From positions 2,722,487-2,786,486 of the forward strand of contig MU006216.1 of NCBI GenBank assembly GCA_010093685.1: a DNA stretch of 64,000 nt, given 5' to 3'. This document shows positions 1 to 11,513 of the stretch, piece after piece. Position numbers and translations under genes: made by a program. The DNA comes from Ophiobolus disseminans. Lineage: Eukaryota > Ascomycota > Dothideomycetes > Pleosporales > Phaeosphaeriaceae. Under the pieces are notes generated by a model, which saw only the letters and a program-made list of their open reading frames with translations, did no database searches and was not told the origin of the DNA. How positions within the stretch are numbered: position 1 is the first letter of the stretch; each line of letters opens with the position of its first letter.

Positions 1-327
1 CTGGTAGAAATCGTGCAACCCCAACGACTGTGCAATTGTGTTGATCAACGCGAAATTCGGCACCGTTGAGGGCACCACATTGCTGAGATCGAGCCTGATG
101 AAGTACCAGTTGTTGATAATGCTTCTGTTCGACGTGCCCGCGATTTGCACCAGGATGAGGAAGATGAGCGCAACGAAGAGGAAAAACGACGTAATCAAAG
201 CCCAAGTCTTGCGCGTACGAGTCGCTCGCTTGACCTGGTCCTTCGAGAGTTCCGTCGCAGGGACGCCGGACGCGGTGTTTGCTACGACAGTATCGTCCGA
301 AGCGCGGCGGCGATTGAAGAAGCCCAT
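1..327 (-). CDS. SUR7/PalI family membrane protein, N-terminal part
   Basis: The reverse strand is open from an ATG at 327 to the window edge (109 codons), so the gene is cut. The N-terminus is short and cytosolic (MGFFNRRRASDD), followed by a basic stretch and one hydrophobic segment at about residues 43-64. A loop then contains a WYFIRLDLSNV stretch. This layout, with a loop rich in small polar residues after the first membrane segment, is what the fungal SUR7/PalI family shows: eisosome-associated plasma-membrane proteins and the pH-response protein PalI, usually with four membrane spans. The remaining spans lie outside the window. Family assignment rests on the N-terminal pattern only; the subfamily cannot be decided. 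Confidence 0.7.
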   Translation of the reverse strand, partial: MGFFNRRRASDDTVVANTASGVPATELSKDQVKRATRTRKTWALITSFFLFVALIFLILVQIAGTSNRSIINNWYFIRLDLSNVVPSTVPNFALINTIAQSLGLHDFYQ

Positions 328-1104
328 CTTGTCTTGTTGGTAAAGGATAAAGAAGAGCCAAACAAAACGACTAGACAACGACAACAACGAAGACGGGTAT
401 CTAGAGTATGAATGCAGCCGAATCGAGCAATACACACCTCAAACGCGCGGCGATCATGGCGTCGCGGAACATTTTATGGAGACTTTGGGTCGATCTCGGG
501 CTATGACGTCGCGCCCTTTCTGGACCGTTGAGAAGGCGCGGCGCGGCGACACGCAAGGCGCTAGGAGAAAATAGCAGCGCGACGGTCTCAATTTACTGTG
601 GCGCAATTGGCCGGCAGAACGACGGTGTGCTGGGTTATTGCACTTGCTGAGAGAACCGCGCTGACGCGTGTGTCTTGAGGCTGGTGATGACGAAACTTCA
701 TTGCTTGGGTTGTACGTGCACCCCGAAGTGCATTACGAAAGCGTTCGCCTTGGTGTGCATGTTGACTGGATGTGTTTGGACGTTGCATGTATAATTGCAG
801 TAGGATCATGATCATCGCAGGGTGAGATTGAAGTGTGGAGAGATGCTGGTGCTGTTGGATGGACGTTAGGGATGGTGACGCGGAAGGATGAGATGCCAAG
901 CCGGAGTTTACGCATCTGCATGACTTCCAAGGTTAACAGTGGTGCTTCACGACTCTCTCGCAAGCACGGTCACTGAAGTGAACTTTGTATGTCTATTCAA
1001 TGTAACTCACTGACAGTCCAGAAAGTAGGAAATTGACAACCATGCCATGTACTTCTCAGGTTACTTGATCATGCCTAGGTGTTGAACAGGGCCAACAAAG
1101 CGAA
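328..1104. other. intergenic, no gene recognised
   Basis: This stretch holds the probable 5' leader of the SUR7-type gene and the 3' flank of the next gene. Short open frames on the reverse strand have no family features. I see no tRNA or repeat. Confidence 0.5.
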
Positions 1105-2293
1105 TCACTCCTCTTTGGAGTAGGGAGAGAAGAAAAATACAAGCTTGGCCTTCGTCCAAGACCAAAAACCATCACACTCGCTGGGTATCCGTATGTATTC
1201 CTCCGCCTCCCCGATACGCCTCTCCCGTGCTTCAATCTTCAGATTCGTGTCAACAAAATTTGCCTTCACCTCAAACTCATGAACATAGTTCTTCTCGCTT
1301 TCAAGCTCTTCCTCCATGTCGTGCGCAGCCTTTAGCCCCTACAATTAAAGCTTTGCCCACCGCGGTGTCCGCCCATTTCTTTTTCTGCACAACTATCTCA
1401 TCCACAATCTGAGGCACTGCTGGCTTTCGCCCTCCAAGGTAGTGACGGTAGTTGGGCACAGAGTCCTTTTCCCCATTGTACTTCAAGATGCGGCCATCGT
1501 AATCCGTCAAAGTAAGCCACTGGTTCTTGATGCGTTGAATCTGAAGGCTGTCCTTCACTGTCCAGTTCGTAAACGCGATTTCGGCGTTCTTGAAAGACGC
1601 AGCGCCGACAAATTGGGCGAACAGCTCGATGTCCTGGTCATGCTCTTGTTAGTAATTATAGAATCGCGGCAGGGGCCATAGAAGCTGGGAATATTCTACC
1701 TTGAAACTAGACCCGTCTCGTGAGACATCATACACATACACAATCCCAGTCAACGGCTTGCCTATGCTTGCAAGTGTAATCGCGGTGCTCTCCCAAGCTC
1801 TTGCTGCAGCGAGCGCATTGTCCGCATCGTTAGCGTCGTTGTTGACTTCAGGAATGTCGGGGGTGTTGAGGATCCAAGCCGGTTGTTCATTTGCCAATTC
1901 GTGGACGTGGTATGTTGTGAGGTTCTCATGGTCGAATGCTACTCCTTCAAGCTCGTAGAGACTATCACGCTGGCCTCCAAGCCCTTTGATGAGCGACTCC
2001 TTACTAGCACCGCTTGCCCCCATGACAACTACGATCGGATTGCCTTGGTCTTCCAGGGTACGACGTGTGAAAACCAGTGTTGCCACAACGACCAGCAAAA
2101 TGGCAAACAAAATGCGTCCATATTTGGCATGTCTTGCGCGGTTTGCAGTGCCGACTCTCGCCTTTCTAGTGCGGCCGTAAACAGACTTCGAAGAACTCGA
2201 CATAGAAGCCCATTCGCGGGACGTGTGATCGTTGGAACTACCAGTGCGCATGTAGCTTTTTGATGTGGTTCCCGCCGGGGTTCGAAAATCCAT
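1105..2293 (-). pseudogene. decayed paralogue of the neighbouring membrane GTPase
   Basis: The model is exon 2293-1700, a 66-bp intron (1699-1634), then an exon from 1633. The protein follows the neighbour at 2540-4399: an N-terminal membrane segment (FAILLVVVATLVF), a G-domain, then a W..DTAVGK motif and a coiled-coil-like tail. Key positions are damaged. The P-loop reads GASGASKES, where the paralogue has GATGAGKSS, so the last Gly and the Ser/Thr after Lys are lost. The switch motif reads NTPD in place of DTPG. Around 1335-1350 the reading frame shifts by one base, so the tail (MEEELESEKNYVHEF...) is only reached in another frame. The C-terminal membrane spans of the paralogue are missing. 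I infer a tandem duplicate that has lost nucleotide binding; a sequencing error could explain the frameshift but not the motif losses. Confidence 0.65.
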
Positions 2294-2539
2294 GCTCAAC
2301 AAGTTGATTGATCAACAAGAGAGTGAGTGTGAAGAGGAAAAGATCCGTGAGAACGCAGCGTGGTGCAGGTCGGAATTCCGATATTCAAAGCAGACAATGA
2401 AAATCCCAAATTAGTGAGAACCAAAAACGTGGGTCTTGCTTACTACGGATATAATATAACAAAGAAACTAGACTGATTTACTCGCTTCGTGATACAAAAT
2501 TTACATTTTTGCCATATGCGAGGCCGACCTCGCTGCACT

Positions 2540-4399
2540 TCAAAAGTCCAACGGGCATGGCGTCAACAAGTATCTCAAGGTAACACAACTAGCAGCAGCT
2601 ATGAATATCTTCCAATCCTTATCCGTTGGACCCGAACCTTTGTAAATCCATGTGAAGTAGACCGGAATCTGCGCAATTTCCCACACGAGCCAAATCAGCC
2701 CTTGCGAATCCGCACCGCATGAATGCAGAAACGTGGTCCCAAATGACATGGCGCGCCAAATCTGGAGGACAGTGACAACCACCCAGATGAGAAAAATTTC
2801 CCAGGAAAATGGCGCGTTTCGCAACTCAAAGGCGCCGGTGCACGTAATTCCCAACCACATGAGAAACGTAAAGAGCTCTAACAGGACCCATGAAATCCAG
2901 GCTGGTATGTCGAAGATGTGGTATCGTGGGTAGCTGAAATATAGATGCGCGCTGTGGGGGGCTGGGACCCATGACGGCGTGTTAGGTACGTTTTCAAAAG
3001 CGTCGCCGTTGAATTTACGCTTTGGCCTTTGTTGTACGCGAATACCTTCCTTCAACGCTCTGAGATACTCTTCTTTCTCGCGCGCAGCTTCACGCCACTG
3101 TTCTTGTAGTAGGGCGTGCTGTGCTTCTTGTTGGGTCTTCATCTGCGCTGTCAATTCCGCAATGATGTCCATGGCTTTGCGGTCGCTTTCTTCCGCTGCG
3201 CGGCGGTGCTGGTCTTGGAGGCTGGCGCGATCTTTTTGCTCCTGGTGGGCTTCTGTGGCTCGTTTCTCCTCAATCTCTTGTAGGTAGCTGGTCACTGCTG
3301 CAAGCTCTTCCTTCATTTTCTTTTGGAGCTGAGCGATAGCTTCGCTCATGGATCGCCCTACAGCTGTATCTTCCCATTGTAAGCCCTGGTCGACGAGCTC
3401 ATCGACAATCTTTACCACGGTAGGCGACATGGAGATGAGCGGCTGAATAATGCGAACCGCGGACTTCTTTGAGCCATCGTGCTTTTCGATACGAGCCCCA
3501 TATAGTGTCATTCTCTTCCAGTATTTTGTCTTGAGTTCATCCTGACGCTCTAGTTGCTGCGCATCCGATTGTTTCCAGTGCGTTGTCACTAAGACGACGT
3601 TCTTAAGCGACTCATCGCCAACAAGCTGCTGGAACAACATCAAGTTCTGCCCATATATTAATGACTTTAATAATACAAGCCATACGCAGACTTACCTTTG
3701 ACGACTGTCCTCCGAATCTGGGCCTAGAAACATCGTACAAATATATCAGGCCGTTCAATGAGCGACTACCCTTGTATATGCGGGCAAGCTCGAGAGAAAT
3801 TGCTTCCAGAACTTCAGAGTCAGACAACGTCGTGTCGTCGAAGCCTGGGGTATCCAGAAGCTGAACCGACTGTGCATCCACAGATGCGTGATACCAAGTA
3901 ACATTTCGTGTGCCTAGATTGAGGTCCTTAGCCATCGCATCACAGCAAATAGAACGAGCTTACATGACTCAAGGTTGTGTCCTACGCCAGGCTTGTTCCC
4001 ACTTGCATCACGTCCTCCGAGCATTTCAATGAAAGAACTCTTGCCAGCACCAGTGGCCCCTACAACTGCTATGATGGGGTCGGTTGGGCTGCTCGTAGTG
4101 GGCAAAGTAGGGCCCGGAAGCAGGAGGACAGCCATGGCCATAGCGAAGATGGCAAAAGATACAACGATAATTGCTGGCCAGCCGCACGTGTAAGAGGTAT
4201 CTTTTTCTGTGCCATCCAACTCAGCAATGGAGGTCTCAATCGAGCCTGCTTTGGGAAGCTCAGGCGAGACCTCGTAGCGTGTACGAAGGCGCACATGATC
4301 CGGCTGTTCTGGCGGAACGACAAAGAGATCGCCATCACTTCTGTTGATCAAAATCTTGTCAGTATCTCTAAAACTTCTCGTAGGGGACGGAGAACGCAT
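2540..4399 (-). CDS. membrane-anchored AIG1/septin-like P-loop GTPase with coiled coil
   Basis: There are three exons (4399-3964, 3913-3696, about 3646-2540) with introns of about 50 bp; the join restores an ESCT switch-I stretch. The product is about 586 residues. In order: a cytosolic N-terminus, one membrane span (WPAIIVVSFAIFAMAMAVLL), a G-domain with P-loop GATGAGKSS and Walker B/G3 LLDTPGFDD, and a VLVTTHW stretch at the G4 position. A charged coiled coil rich in Glu, Lys and Gln follows, and then about four hydrophobic spans up to the C-terminus. GTP binding follows from the motifs; the role is unknown. Fungal genomes hold many G-domain proteins of this AIG1-like kind, but the double membrane anchoring is unusual. 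The upstream GTG at 4486 is in frame, but the ATG at 4399 is the credible start. The degraded copy lies directly downstream in the same orientation. Confidence 0.75.
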
Positions 4400-5976
4400 G
4401 GCGATGCTGAAAGGGAAAAGAACAGAGAACTTTCCTCGTGAAAGAAGGCGTGTGGGGAAACGCAGCCTGATATACCTCAACCACACTCAAGCGCTTAGCC
4501 TTGCCACTACAAGAAACAAGGAAGTGGAACGCGCAATACAACCCAAGGCTGAACGAGGAGCATCAGCCTCATAGGCCGTCCTGTGAAAAAGAACAAGGCT
4601 GACCATGCATGCATGAAGCGGGAGAAAACCGTAAGACTTTAACAATGATGCGATCAACAAGGCTGTCAGGTGCGTTGGAAAGCCCAAGAAGGAGAGACTG
4701 ACTGCATGCGTTGACAACTTTTGTACTACTTCACTGATTAAGCAACGGCAATGCAATCATCTCAACCCTCTTGGAGGGTGCGTTGCATACGCCATCTTAA
4801 TACCATCGTAAGGGATCGATCCGGCCAAACTTAGGATAGAAGTAAGTTAGGGCGAAGGAGGTACATACCTCTGCCAAGACACCAGCCAGCCACTAACCCA
4901 CACTGGTGCACGTGATACTCGAACTTCACATGCAACAGGACCTTGGAACCTTGCTTCCAAGGTTGGAACTCAGGAAGAGAGGGATCTTTGATTTACCACA
5001 ATTACTGCATCTTTCTTTATACATCGTTTGGGAAGCACGTGAACCCTCCTAGCGGCGCCCTACAGTCCTGTCTACTACTCTAGTCTGCATATACAAAGAC
5101 ATCTTCTGCAACCACGGAGGATTGTTTTGCACATTGGAAATGTGGATGCCACGGTCAAGACATAAAATCGCGCTATGAAACTCCCCCACATACACATACT
5201 AGAATAATATCTTCGGGCTGCCTCAACCTCGCACACGACAACTACATACTCAACATAACTACCAGCAGGAAGTGGAATAGCTATGAAATGAACGTAAAAC
5301 TTACCATGTTTTTTGTGCATAGCACGAGAAGAGCGACCTGACACTTACTCCGAAGCCACAACGCTGACTCGTAGTGACAGCATCAACCATTTCCAAGCCG
5401 ACCCAGATAATCACTTCACAAGCACGATAATCAAGAACAATCGAACTCAACAAGCAATGTGTTGAGAATACCCTTCTTTTCCATTCCCTACTCTATATGC
5501 GAAACATCCCTCCTCTCATCCTCCTTCCCCTTCTCTCCTCATCCTACACCCTCCCTCCATACCGTATTGTTTCAAAGAATATAAATTAGACAATTAACGC
5601 CCTAACCATTGCCGCTAACCGCAGAGGAAAAAACCGCGCCCTACCAAACAAGGTGCGACAAAAACCCATCTGATGAGAAGGATAAACGAACAGCATCTAC
5701 ACGAAGTATGGGCAGGCAAAATCCCGTTTGTAGCGGGAGCAGGTGGCTGAAAGAGGCCGAACAACGCGCTTATGTCTATGCCGTTTCGATAAAGAAAAAG
5801 TCGCCGCGCCCGCTCGTACAAAAGTGGCGGGCCTATGTATGTTGGGTGTGAGCTTTTGTTGGTTGCCGGTCGCGAAAAATGGGACTTGAGGAGGAGCTCA
5901 GCCAGCGAGCCTGTATGTGCGTGAGGATAACATCCAGATGTGTACAGAGATACGGTTCGCTCGATCAATAGACAGA
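4400..5976. other. intergenic between two reverse-strand genes
   Basis: About 1.6 kb without a recognisable gene. It contains the 5' flank of the GTPase gene and the 3' flank of the next one. A CT-rich stretch lies near 5465-5560. Short open frames on both strands lack family features. Confidence 0.5.
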
Positions 5977-8062
5977 CTATGCCTTCTCGACCATGTTCAA
6001 TTTCGGTCGCAGCTGGTTCATCATGTCGTCGCGGGTGAAGACCATCTCCTTGGGGATTTTGCTGACACGGTTGGCGCCGTTGGCAACGGCGTACCTGCCT
6101 GCGGCAGACATGCCGGAGCGGTTGGAGCGGATCGAGCCGGCGTCGGAACCGTTGGAGCCTGGGTCGCGGAACTTGGGCGGTGGCGCGAAGTCGAGACTGG
6201 TGAAGGTACCTGACTTGCGGAGTAGATGCGGGCTGGGCAGCACAGCTATATCGTCATATGCGCTGACAAGAGGGGTATGTGGTCGAACAGATGGGCTGAA
6301 AGGACGAGGGCTTCCCAAGGGGCTGTCAGGCCGGAGGCCGTTCTGCCTGTCACGGAAAGAGACAGGTGGCGCGAAGTCAATCGGGTTGAAGACCATGGAG
6401 TCCTCAGTGAGCTTAGCAGGAGTGGGTAATGATGAAAGGGCCGATGGAGGAGGCAGAGGTTTCCTGGGTCCGGGAGGAGGTCCTCGGCTGCTCATAGAGG
6501 ACATGTTGCGGGGAGGGTACTGCGACGACGCCATTGAGCTGTTTGACATGTGAGCGCCACGAGGTCCAGGTCCAGTCTGAGTGTTGCTCCTGAAACGTGG
6601 TGGTGCGCGGGGTGGAGGTGTCATTGCACGGCGAGTGACGGGAGCGGCGAAAGGAGCGTTGGGCTGAGCGGCGACAAAGCCTCTTGAGCGTGTGTCATAG
6701 ACGGGGCCTTCCTGGTGGTACTCTGAACCGTAGTCCTCATAGTAGTCGGTGTAGTTGTGGCCTCCGACAGGTTCTGGCTTCGAGTCATCAAAGTACTCCT
6801 TGTAAAAGGATCGAATGCGTTCGGCACGTAGCGCAGGGTTCTCCTCAACATCATCCGGGGGCAGAGGGCGCATAATAGACAAACGGTTGGAATGTTGGCC
6901 AAACTCATCAATACCTAGACCGTCGTTGGTTCCAGAGACGGGACGACGAGGCTGCGGTGCCACTGGTGCTGGTGCACCTGCAGTCTGGTTGCGGGGAGGC
7001 GACGGGGGTGTAACCTGGAAAGCGTCGCCATAGCTCGATGTGCTGAGGATGCTGTTGTGGTTGGCATTTTCGAGGACGACAGCTGTCTGCGACTGGATGC
7101 GTGGAGGGTAGGATGGTAGTGCCGGGGCTTGGATGGGCGATGTTGATTTGACTTCCCTTGCTGCAGGTTCAGGTACGGTGATGACGGGGATTCCCATGGG
7201 TTTGGGAGTATGCCGTTCGGGCAGCTCAGCGGGTCGTGCGAGTGGTGGACCGTTGTCGGAACGCGGGTTCAGCGGGCTGAGAGCGATGGCAGAGTCGGGA
7301 AACTTGACGTCTGGCGAGCGGGAGCCATCGGGAGAGAGAGATTCGCCACGCATTGGGTGCGATGTCGACATGCGTTGGGCGTTCTTCAACAGTCCGTCGT
7401 TCATCCTGTTCCTCTGCGTTCCACCGCTCGATGTGGTGTACAAAGATCCATTGTCGTGTCCGTAGGCGCGGCTCTGGCTGCGCACGCTTTGGCCGTCGTT
7501 GAGGAAGGTAACCGGGCGGTATGGGTCGTGCGGGTCGTTGTGCGAACGGGAGAGCGAGTGGAAAGACTCTCGCGAGCCGTGCAGGCCGACGGGCAAGATG
7601 TAAGGGCTTCCGCCCTCGAGAGATAGTCCGCGGTCGCGGCCACCCCCTCGAATCTCCTTCTCTGTGATGCTCATCTCGGGGATGCCCTTCTTTCCAGTCC
7701 TCTTCGGCTCCATGCCAAAATCCAAGCTGTTCCTGTCCTTTGCATCTTCCTCGGCGAGCTTCCTCTTGTTCCTGCGATGGAGAAAGAATAATACAATCAT
7801 AAGAGCGACAATGGGTACACTATTGGGTGTTAGCGACATCAATGCTGAGGCGGTGTTCAGCATACACTACGGCCAACACAATGGCAAGGGTGGGCACTTG
7901 GGTGGGCTTGGTGCAGCCCGGCTGGCTGTCGCTTGTACAGGTGCTGCGGGCGACGAGGACGCGACTCGCCCTGTCCACCAGCGTGTGGGAGCCCGCTGTG
8001 CTGGCGGCGACATGTTCGCTCCTCCTCACGTGGTGGTGGTGCATGTGACCGTGGTTATGCAT
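5977..8062 (-). CDS. single-pass membrane protein with long disordered cytosolic tail
   Basis: Two exons (8062-7866 and 7819-5977) are joined across a 46-bp intron (GTATGC..AATAG, with a GCTAAC branch). The product is 679 residues. The N-terminus is His-rich (MHNHGHMHHHHVRR). The intron splits the only membrane span, VPTLAIVLAVV + VPIVALMIVLFFL, which ends in HRRNKRK and so places the C-terminus in the cytosol. The remaining ~600 residues are rich in Pro, Ser, Arg and Asn with several PPP runs, and end in a more ordered motif with TRDDMMNQLRPK. No enzymatic domain is visible. Such layouts occur in fungal plasma-membrane or cell-wall-stress proteins, but I do not recognise the family. The joined span supports the splice model strongly. 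Confidence 0.7.
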
Positions 8063-9899
8063 TGCTGCGAGACCAACGTCTCAATTGCGAGTCCAGTCGA
8101 AGAGTCTTAGGACCCGAATGCAGAAGCGAGTCCGGGGGCGATGGTGCGGTGCTGCTGTATATGTTCTCGAGATGTCGCAATGGTGTTAATGATTACGGCG
8201 TAAGGTCGTGAGTGCGGTCGTAAGGCCCAATTGCTATGTATGCAGGCGTTGGGTTGGGCGGTCAAAGGAGCGAGGACTGCGTGGGCCAAGGGGCAGCAAC
8301 AACAAACACTACGTCTCCGGTCCCAAAAAGAATGACTGGGGTAAGAATGCGGACGGCGGAAGTCGTGGTGACGGCGAGGTGAAGGCTGGTGAAGGAGTGG
8401 CGCCCACAAGAGGTGAGTTGAAGAGGGAAGGAACGGCCGGGCGGTCGAGGTAGATGAGGCGCCGAGCACGACAGGAGCCAGGCACGACGTCTGCGCATGG
8501 CTGGCGGGCGCTGCTATTGGCTGAGCGCCCCGCCGTTGCACGGCTCACGTCTGTGACGCCGGGAAGTGAGAGGCTTCAGGGTTTGGCTTCAAGCGCAGCC
8601 ACCGTGTTTGACCTGAATCCTGTGATTGCGATTCTCTACGTGCATGGCAGGGTATTCCCCATCTACCGCAAACTCTCGCTCGAGTACCTCCCACGCGCTA
8701 TGCTGAGGATGTTCGTATCTCCCCAGGTGCGCATCAGCGGGCGTTCGCAGCGATCACTCGTGCTGCACCTTCAGAAGGCTGCACACCACTGACCGCACAA
8801 CTTAGCCGTTTATTTAGAAACACCGCAGATCCAACCCCAGCCAGGGCCCGCTAGTACCGCATGGGGTCACTTCATGCAGGTACCGCCGCCTTGCCGCGTC
8901 TGATTCGCCGGCTCCAGATTGCCGACAGGGTCTGCGACTCTGCGCTCCGGACCACACAACACTGTTGACGCGCCCGAGGCCCCTGAAGCCACTTCCGGAC
9001 AGCTCGCTCTTCCACCACCACCATCGTTGAGCCTCACGAACAGCAGTTCAGCATCCATTCTCCACTGTTGCTTGTTCCACGCTGGCCATGCTGACCCACT
9101 GCGTCGGACAAAGCCCGGTACTCCCCTTTTCCCACCCATGTGTGCATCCTGCGGTCCAGATGCCACGCTCTGTTCGTTCATTTCCCGTACCCACAGGCCG
9201 CAGCCTCGTCTTTTATTTGTGCACGTCACAGCCCGGAGCCATGGTCTGCATCTAGCTATCGCCGGGCCTGCATCTGCGGGACGTTGGCCAAGACGTCTCT
9301 CGCGCCAGTGCTGTTCTTATATTAGCTTCTCCTGCCTTGGTTTAGGCCCACTCATCTATCGAAATTGTGCAAGATGCTGCGACTGATGTAAGCTTCTTCT
9401 CCTTTTTCTTTGCACGGCTTGGCCTCGCCCTGACAAAGACTGCCGGGCCGGATGCTGCCGTGGCACAAATGCGTGGTGTCCGCGCTGTCGCGTTGCACTG
9501 CTTTGTCAGTCGATTCTGTATCTTGTACGCGATACGGTGAAGGCCGCCTTGCCGGTCAGCACGAGCGCCACGATGGAGGAGCAAATCTCGCGAGCGCTGC
9601 CGGAGATCGACCTTGCACCATCCCTTCATTAAACGTGCAAATTACCCGCCCATATCCAGAGATCCCGATTCGTGTCCGCTGATAAGAACATGGAACGGGC
9701 TGAATGGTTTGGTATGATGTAATTGTAGATTCATGGCTAGGTATTCTCTCTACGTGCCTGCACTTCACTTGCAGCTTGTTCTTCGCGCTTGGCGTAGGTA
9801 GTGGGCGATGGATGGTTTTACCATACGCTACCGTGATACCATTTGTACTCAACACGTTGAATAACGTTTTACCTCTTCCAGTGATGTCCTAATCAGCCT
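8063..9899. other. intergenic, 1.8 kb
   Basis: This is the 5' flank of the membrane protein gene and the 3' flank of the gene ending at 9900. It is GC-rich, with several open frames on both strands that overlap each other and show no conserved motif. I see no tRNA and no transposon ends. Confidence 0.45.
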
Positions 9900-10875
9900 T
9901 CAGCACATCTTCGCTTCGAGTCGTGTCGTGGGCTTAGTCTCGCCATCCACAGCCTCCACCGTCTTAAAGCAAGTGTCGTAGCCATACCAAAACTCATCAG
10001 CCTCCTCTTCACTCGTCGTACACTTCGTACCTTTTCCAGCATCCTGGCGCACAAGGCTCTGCGCCCAGAACTCTGCATGCTTCCACAGCTTATCTTTCGC
10101 CGCATCGTACAAGGTCTGCGCCAAAGGTAGGGGATTGAGCGGACTGTGGCCACGCAACAATGCCTTTGACCTGTGCTTGATACACGATGTGTTGCCAGCT
10201 GTGATGGTTACTCTTGAGAACGTGTGGCGCTGTTGCATCAACACGGACAATCTGAAGACTGGATCGCTGTCGTCGAAGCCGCAGTGTAAGTCGAATTCCC
10301 AGTACATTTCCAGATTCAGAACCGGTTTGTCCTCTCCCCTAAGGGCGAAGAAGGTTGCCAAAGCATTCTCATCTGCTTTTTTGAACTCTATAGTCTTAGT
10401 GCCGAGGGCAGTGGTGTACCTTGTCCTTGCGCACGGAGCCCGGATTGTGCGTATCGATTGGAGCAGGGTGGGGAGTGGGTGCCTGGGGACTTGGGTCGCC
10501 GTTTCTCGAAGGAAATTGGACTTCACTTCAAAGATCCTGTCTCTTGCAAAACTTGCAATCGCTTCGGCGAGGAATTGCTTACTGACGACCGTCCACAAGC
10601 GCAGACCCCTTTGTGAATATGGGGCGAGGATATTGAAGCGGTCATTTGCTCTATACGCAACAAGACTGAAACCAGTGAAGTGGATGGTACGATGTATCGG
10701 CTGGTTTATCCGAGCGTCGGGCTCGAAAGCCAAAGAGTAGATGTCGTCGCGAACTTCTTGAGGCAGGTTGAAAAAGGGAGAAGAGAGGCATCGGGCTTGC
10801 TTAGACGCTGGGGTGTCTGGATGTGGATCTTCGTCGGCAAATCTCTTTGCCTGGTGGTGGGTATTTGAGGAACAT
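9900..10875 (-). CDS. F-box-like LPxEVRDxIY protein with disrupted start
   Basis: The open frame runs from about 10890 to 9900 without an in-frame ATG near its beginning. It starts with a basic, Pro-rich N-terminus, then FFNLPQEVRDDIYSLAF. That LPxE(V/L)RxxIY pattern opens a large group of fungal F-box-like proteins. The rest (HFTGFSLVAYRAND... to ...TTRLEAKMC) has no motif I can name. The ATG at 10875-10873 is one base out of frame; a single T fewer after it (ATGTTCC versus ATGTCC) would give an in-frame start. Either this is a recent one-base insertion or a sequencing error. The only other in-frame ATG lies deep inside the protein. Function unknown; substrate recognition for ubiquitin ligases is only a family-level guess. 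Confidence 0.5.
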
Positions 10876-11513
10876 GATGTTGGTTTTGATTATGTCCATG
10901 ACTTTGGTTTTGTGTAGATGAGCAATAGCAACAGCTCAGTGTTAAAATACCTAGGTATGATGGTGTAATGTGATAGAAGGAGAGATGGCGAAACTTTTAC
11001 TCGAACGTTGGTATACCACAGCTAGTGTGACTACCACGGTACTTGCTAAATTCAAGACCAGATGTATGAAACGTCTTTCCCATGGTTCACATACCTAAAC
11101 CCAAGGGAGCAGAGGCCTTAGAAACCCCTTTTTGCTAGAAGCCGCAAGATGCTGCAGGTACAAGCCTACGACTTCTATTTGGCGAAGCTGCGTTCGTACA
11201 ACGACAGCAGTGCGCATTTCTGCAGTCTGGAGGTATCAATTAAAATGCCAATCACGTTTGTGTCTTCCGTTTGACACGTAGTTGATGCGATTTATCAGCT
11301 TCCAAAGCGCTTTTCAAAAGTGTGGTGATGTCTTCGATTCAAACTTACATTCTCGACGACCCTCCCGGCGAGACGTATGCAAGGTGTACTGGTAAGAAAT
11401 CCTTCGTTGCCGCTCCCTGCCATGGAACCTTGTTCTGCTAGGAACAAAAGTGTCCGCTCTCCCCGAATTGCAACCTTTGCTAAACCAAAGCAGGAAACCA
11501 GCATCCCAACTCT
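10876..11513. other. intergenic
   Basis: About 640 bp between two reverse-strand genes. Two short overlapping reverse frames near 11295-11517 have no recognisable content. Nothing else is visible. Confidence 0.45.

Noticed and set aside
2270..2300. GGGGTTCGAAAATCC resembling a tRNA B-box
   Set aside because: It does not match the B-box well, no paired A-box or acceptor stem is nearby, and it lies at the start of the GTPase paralogue.
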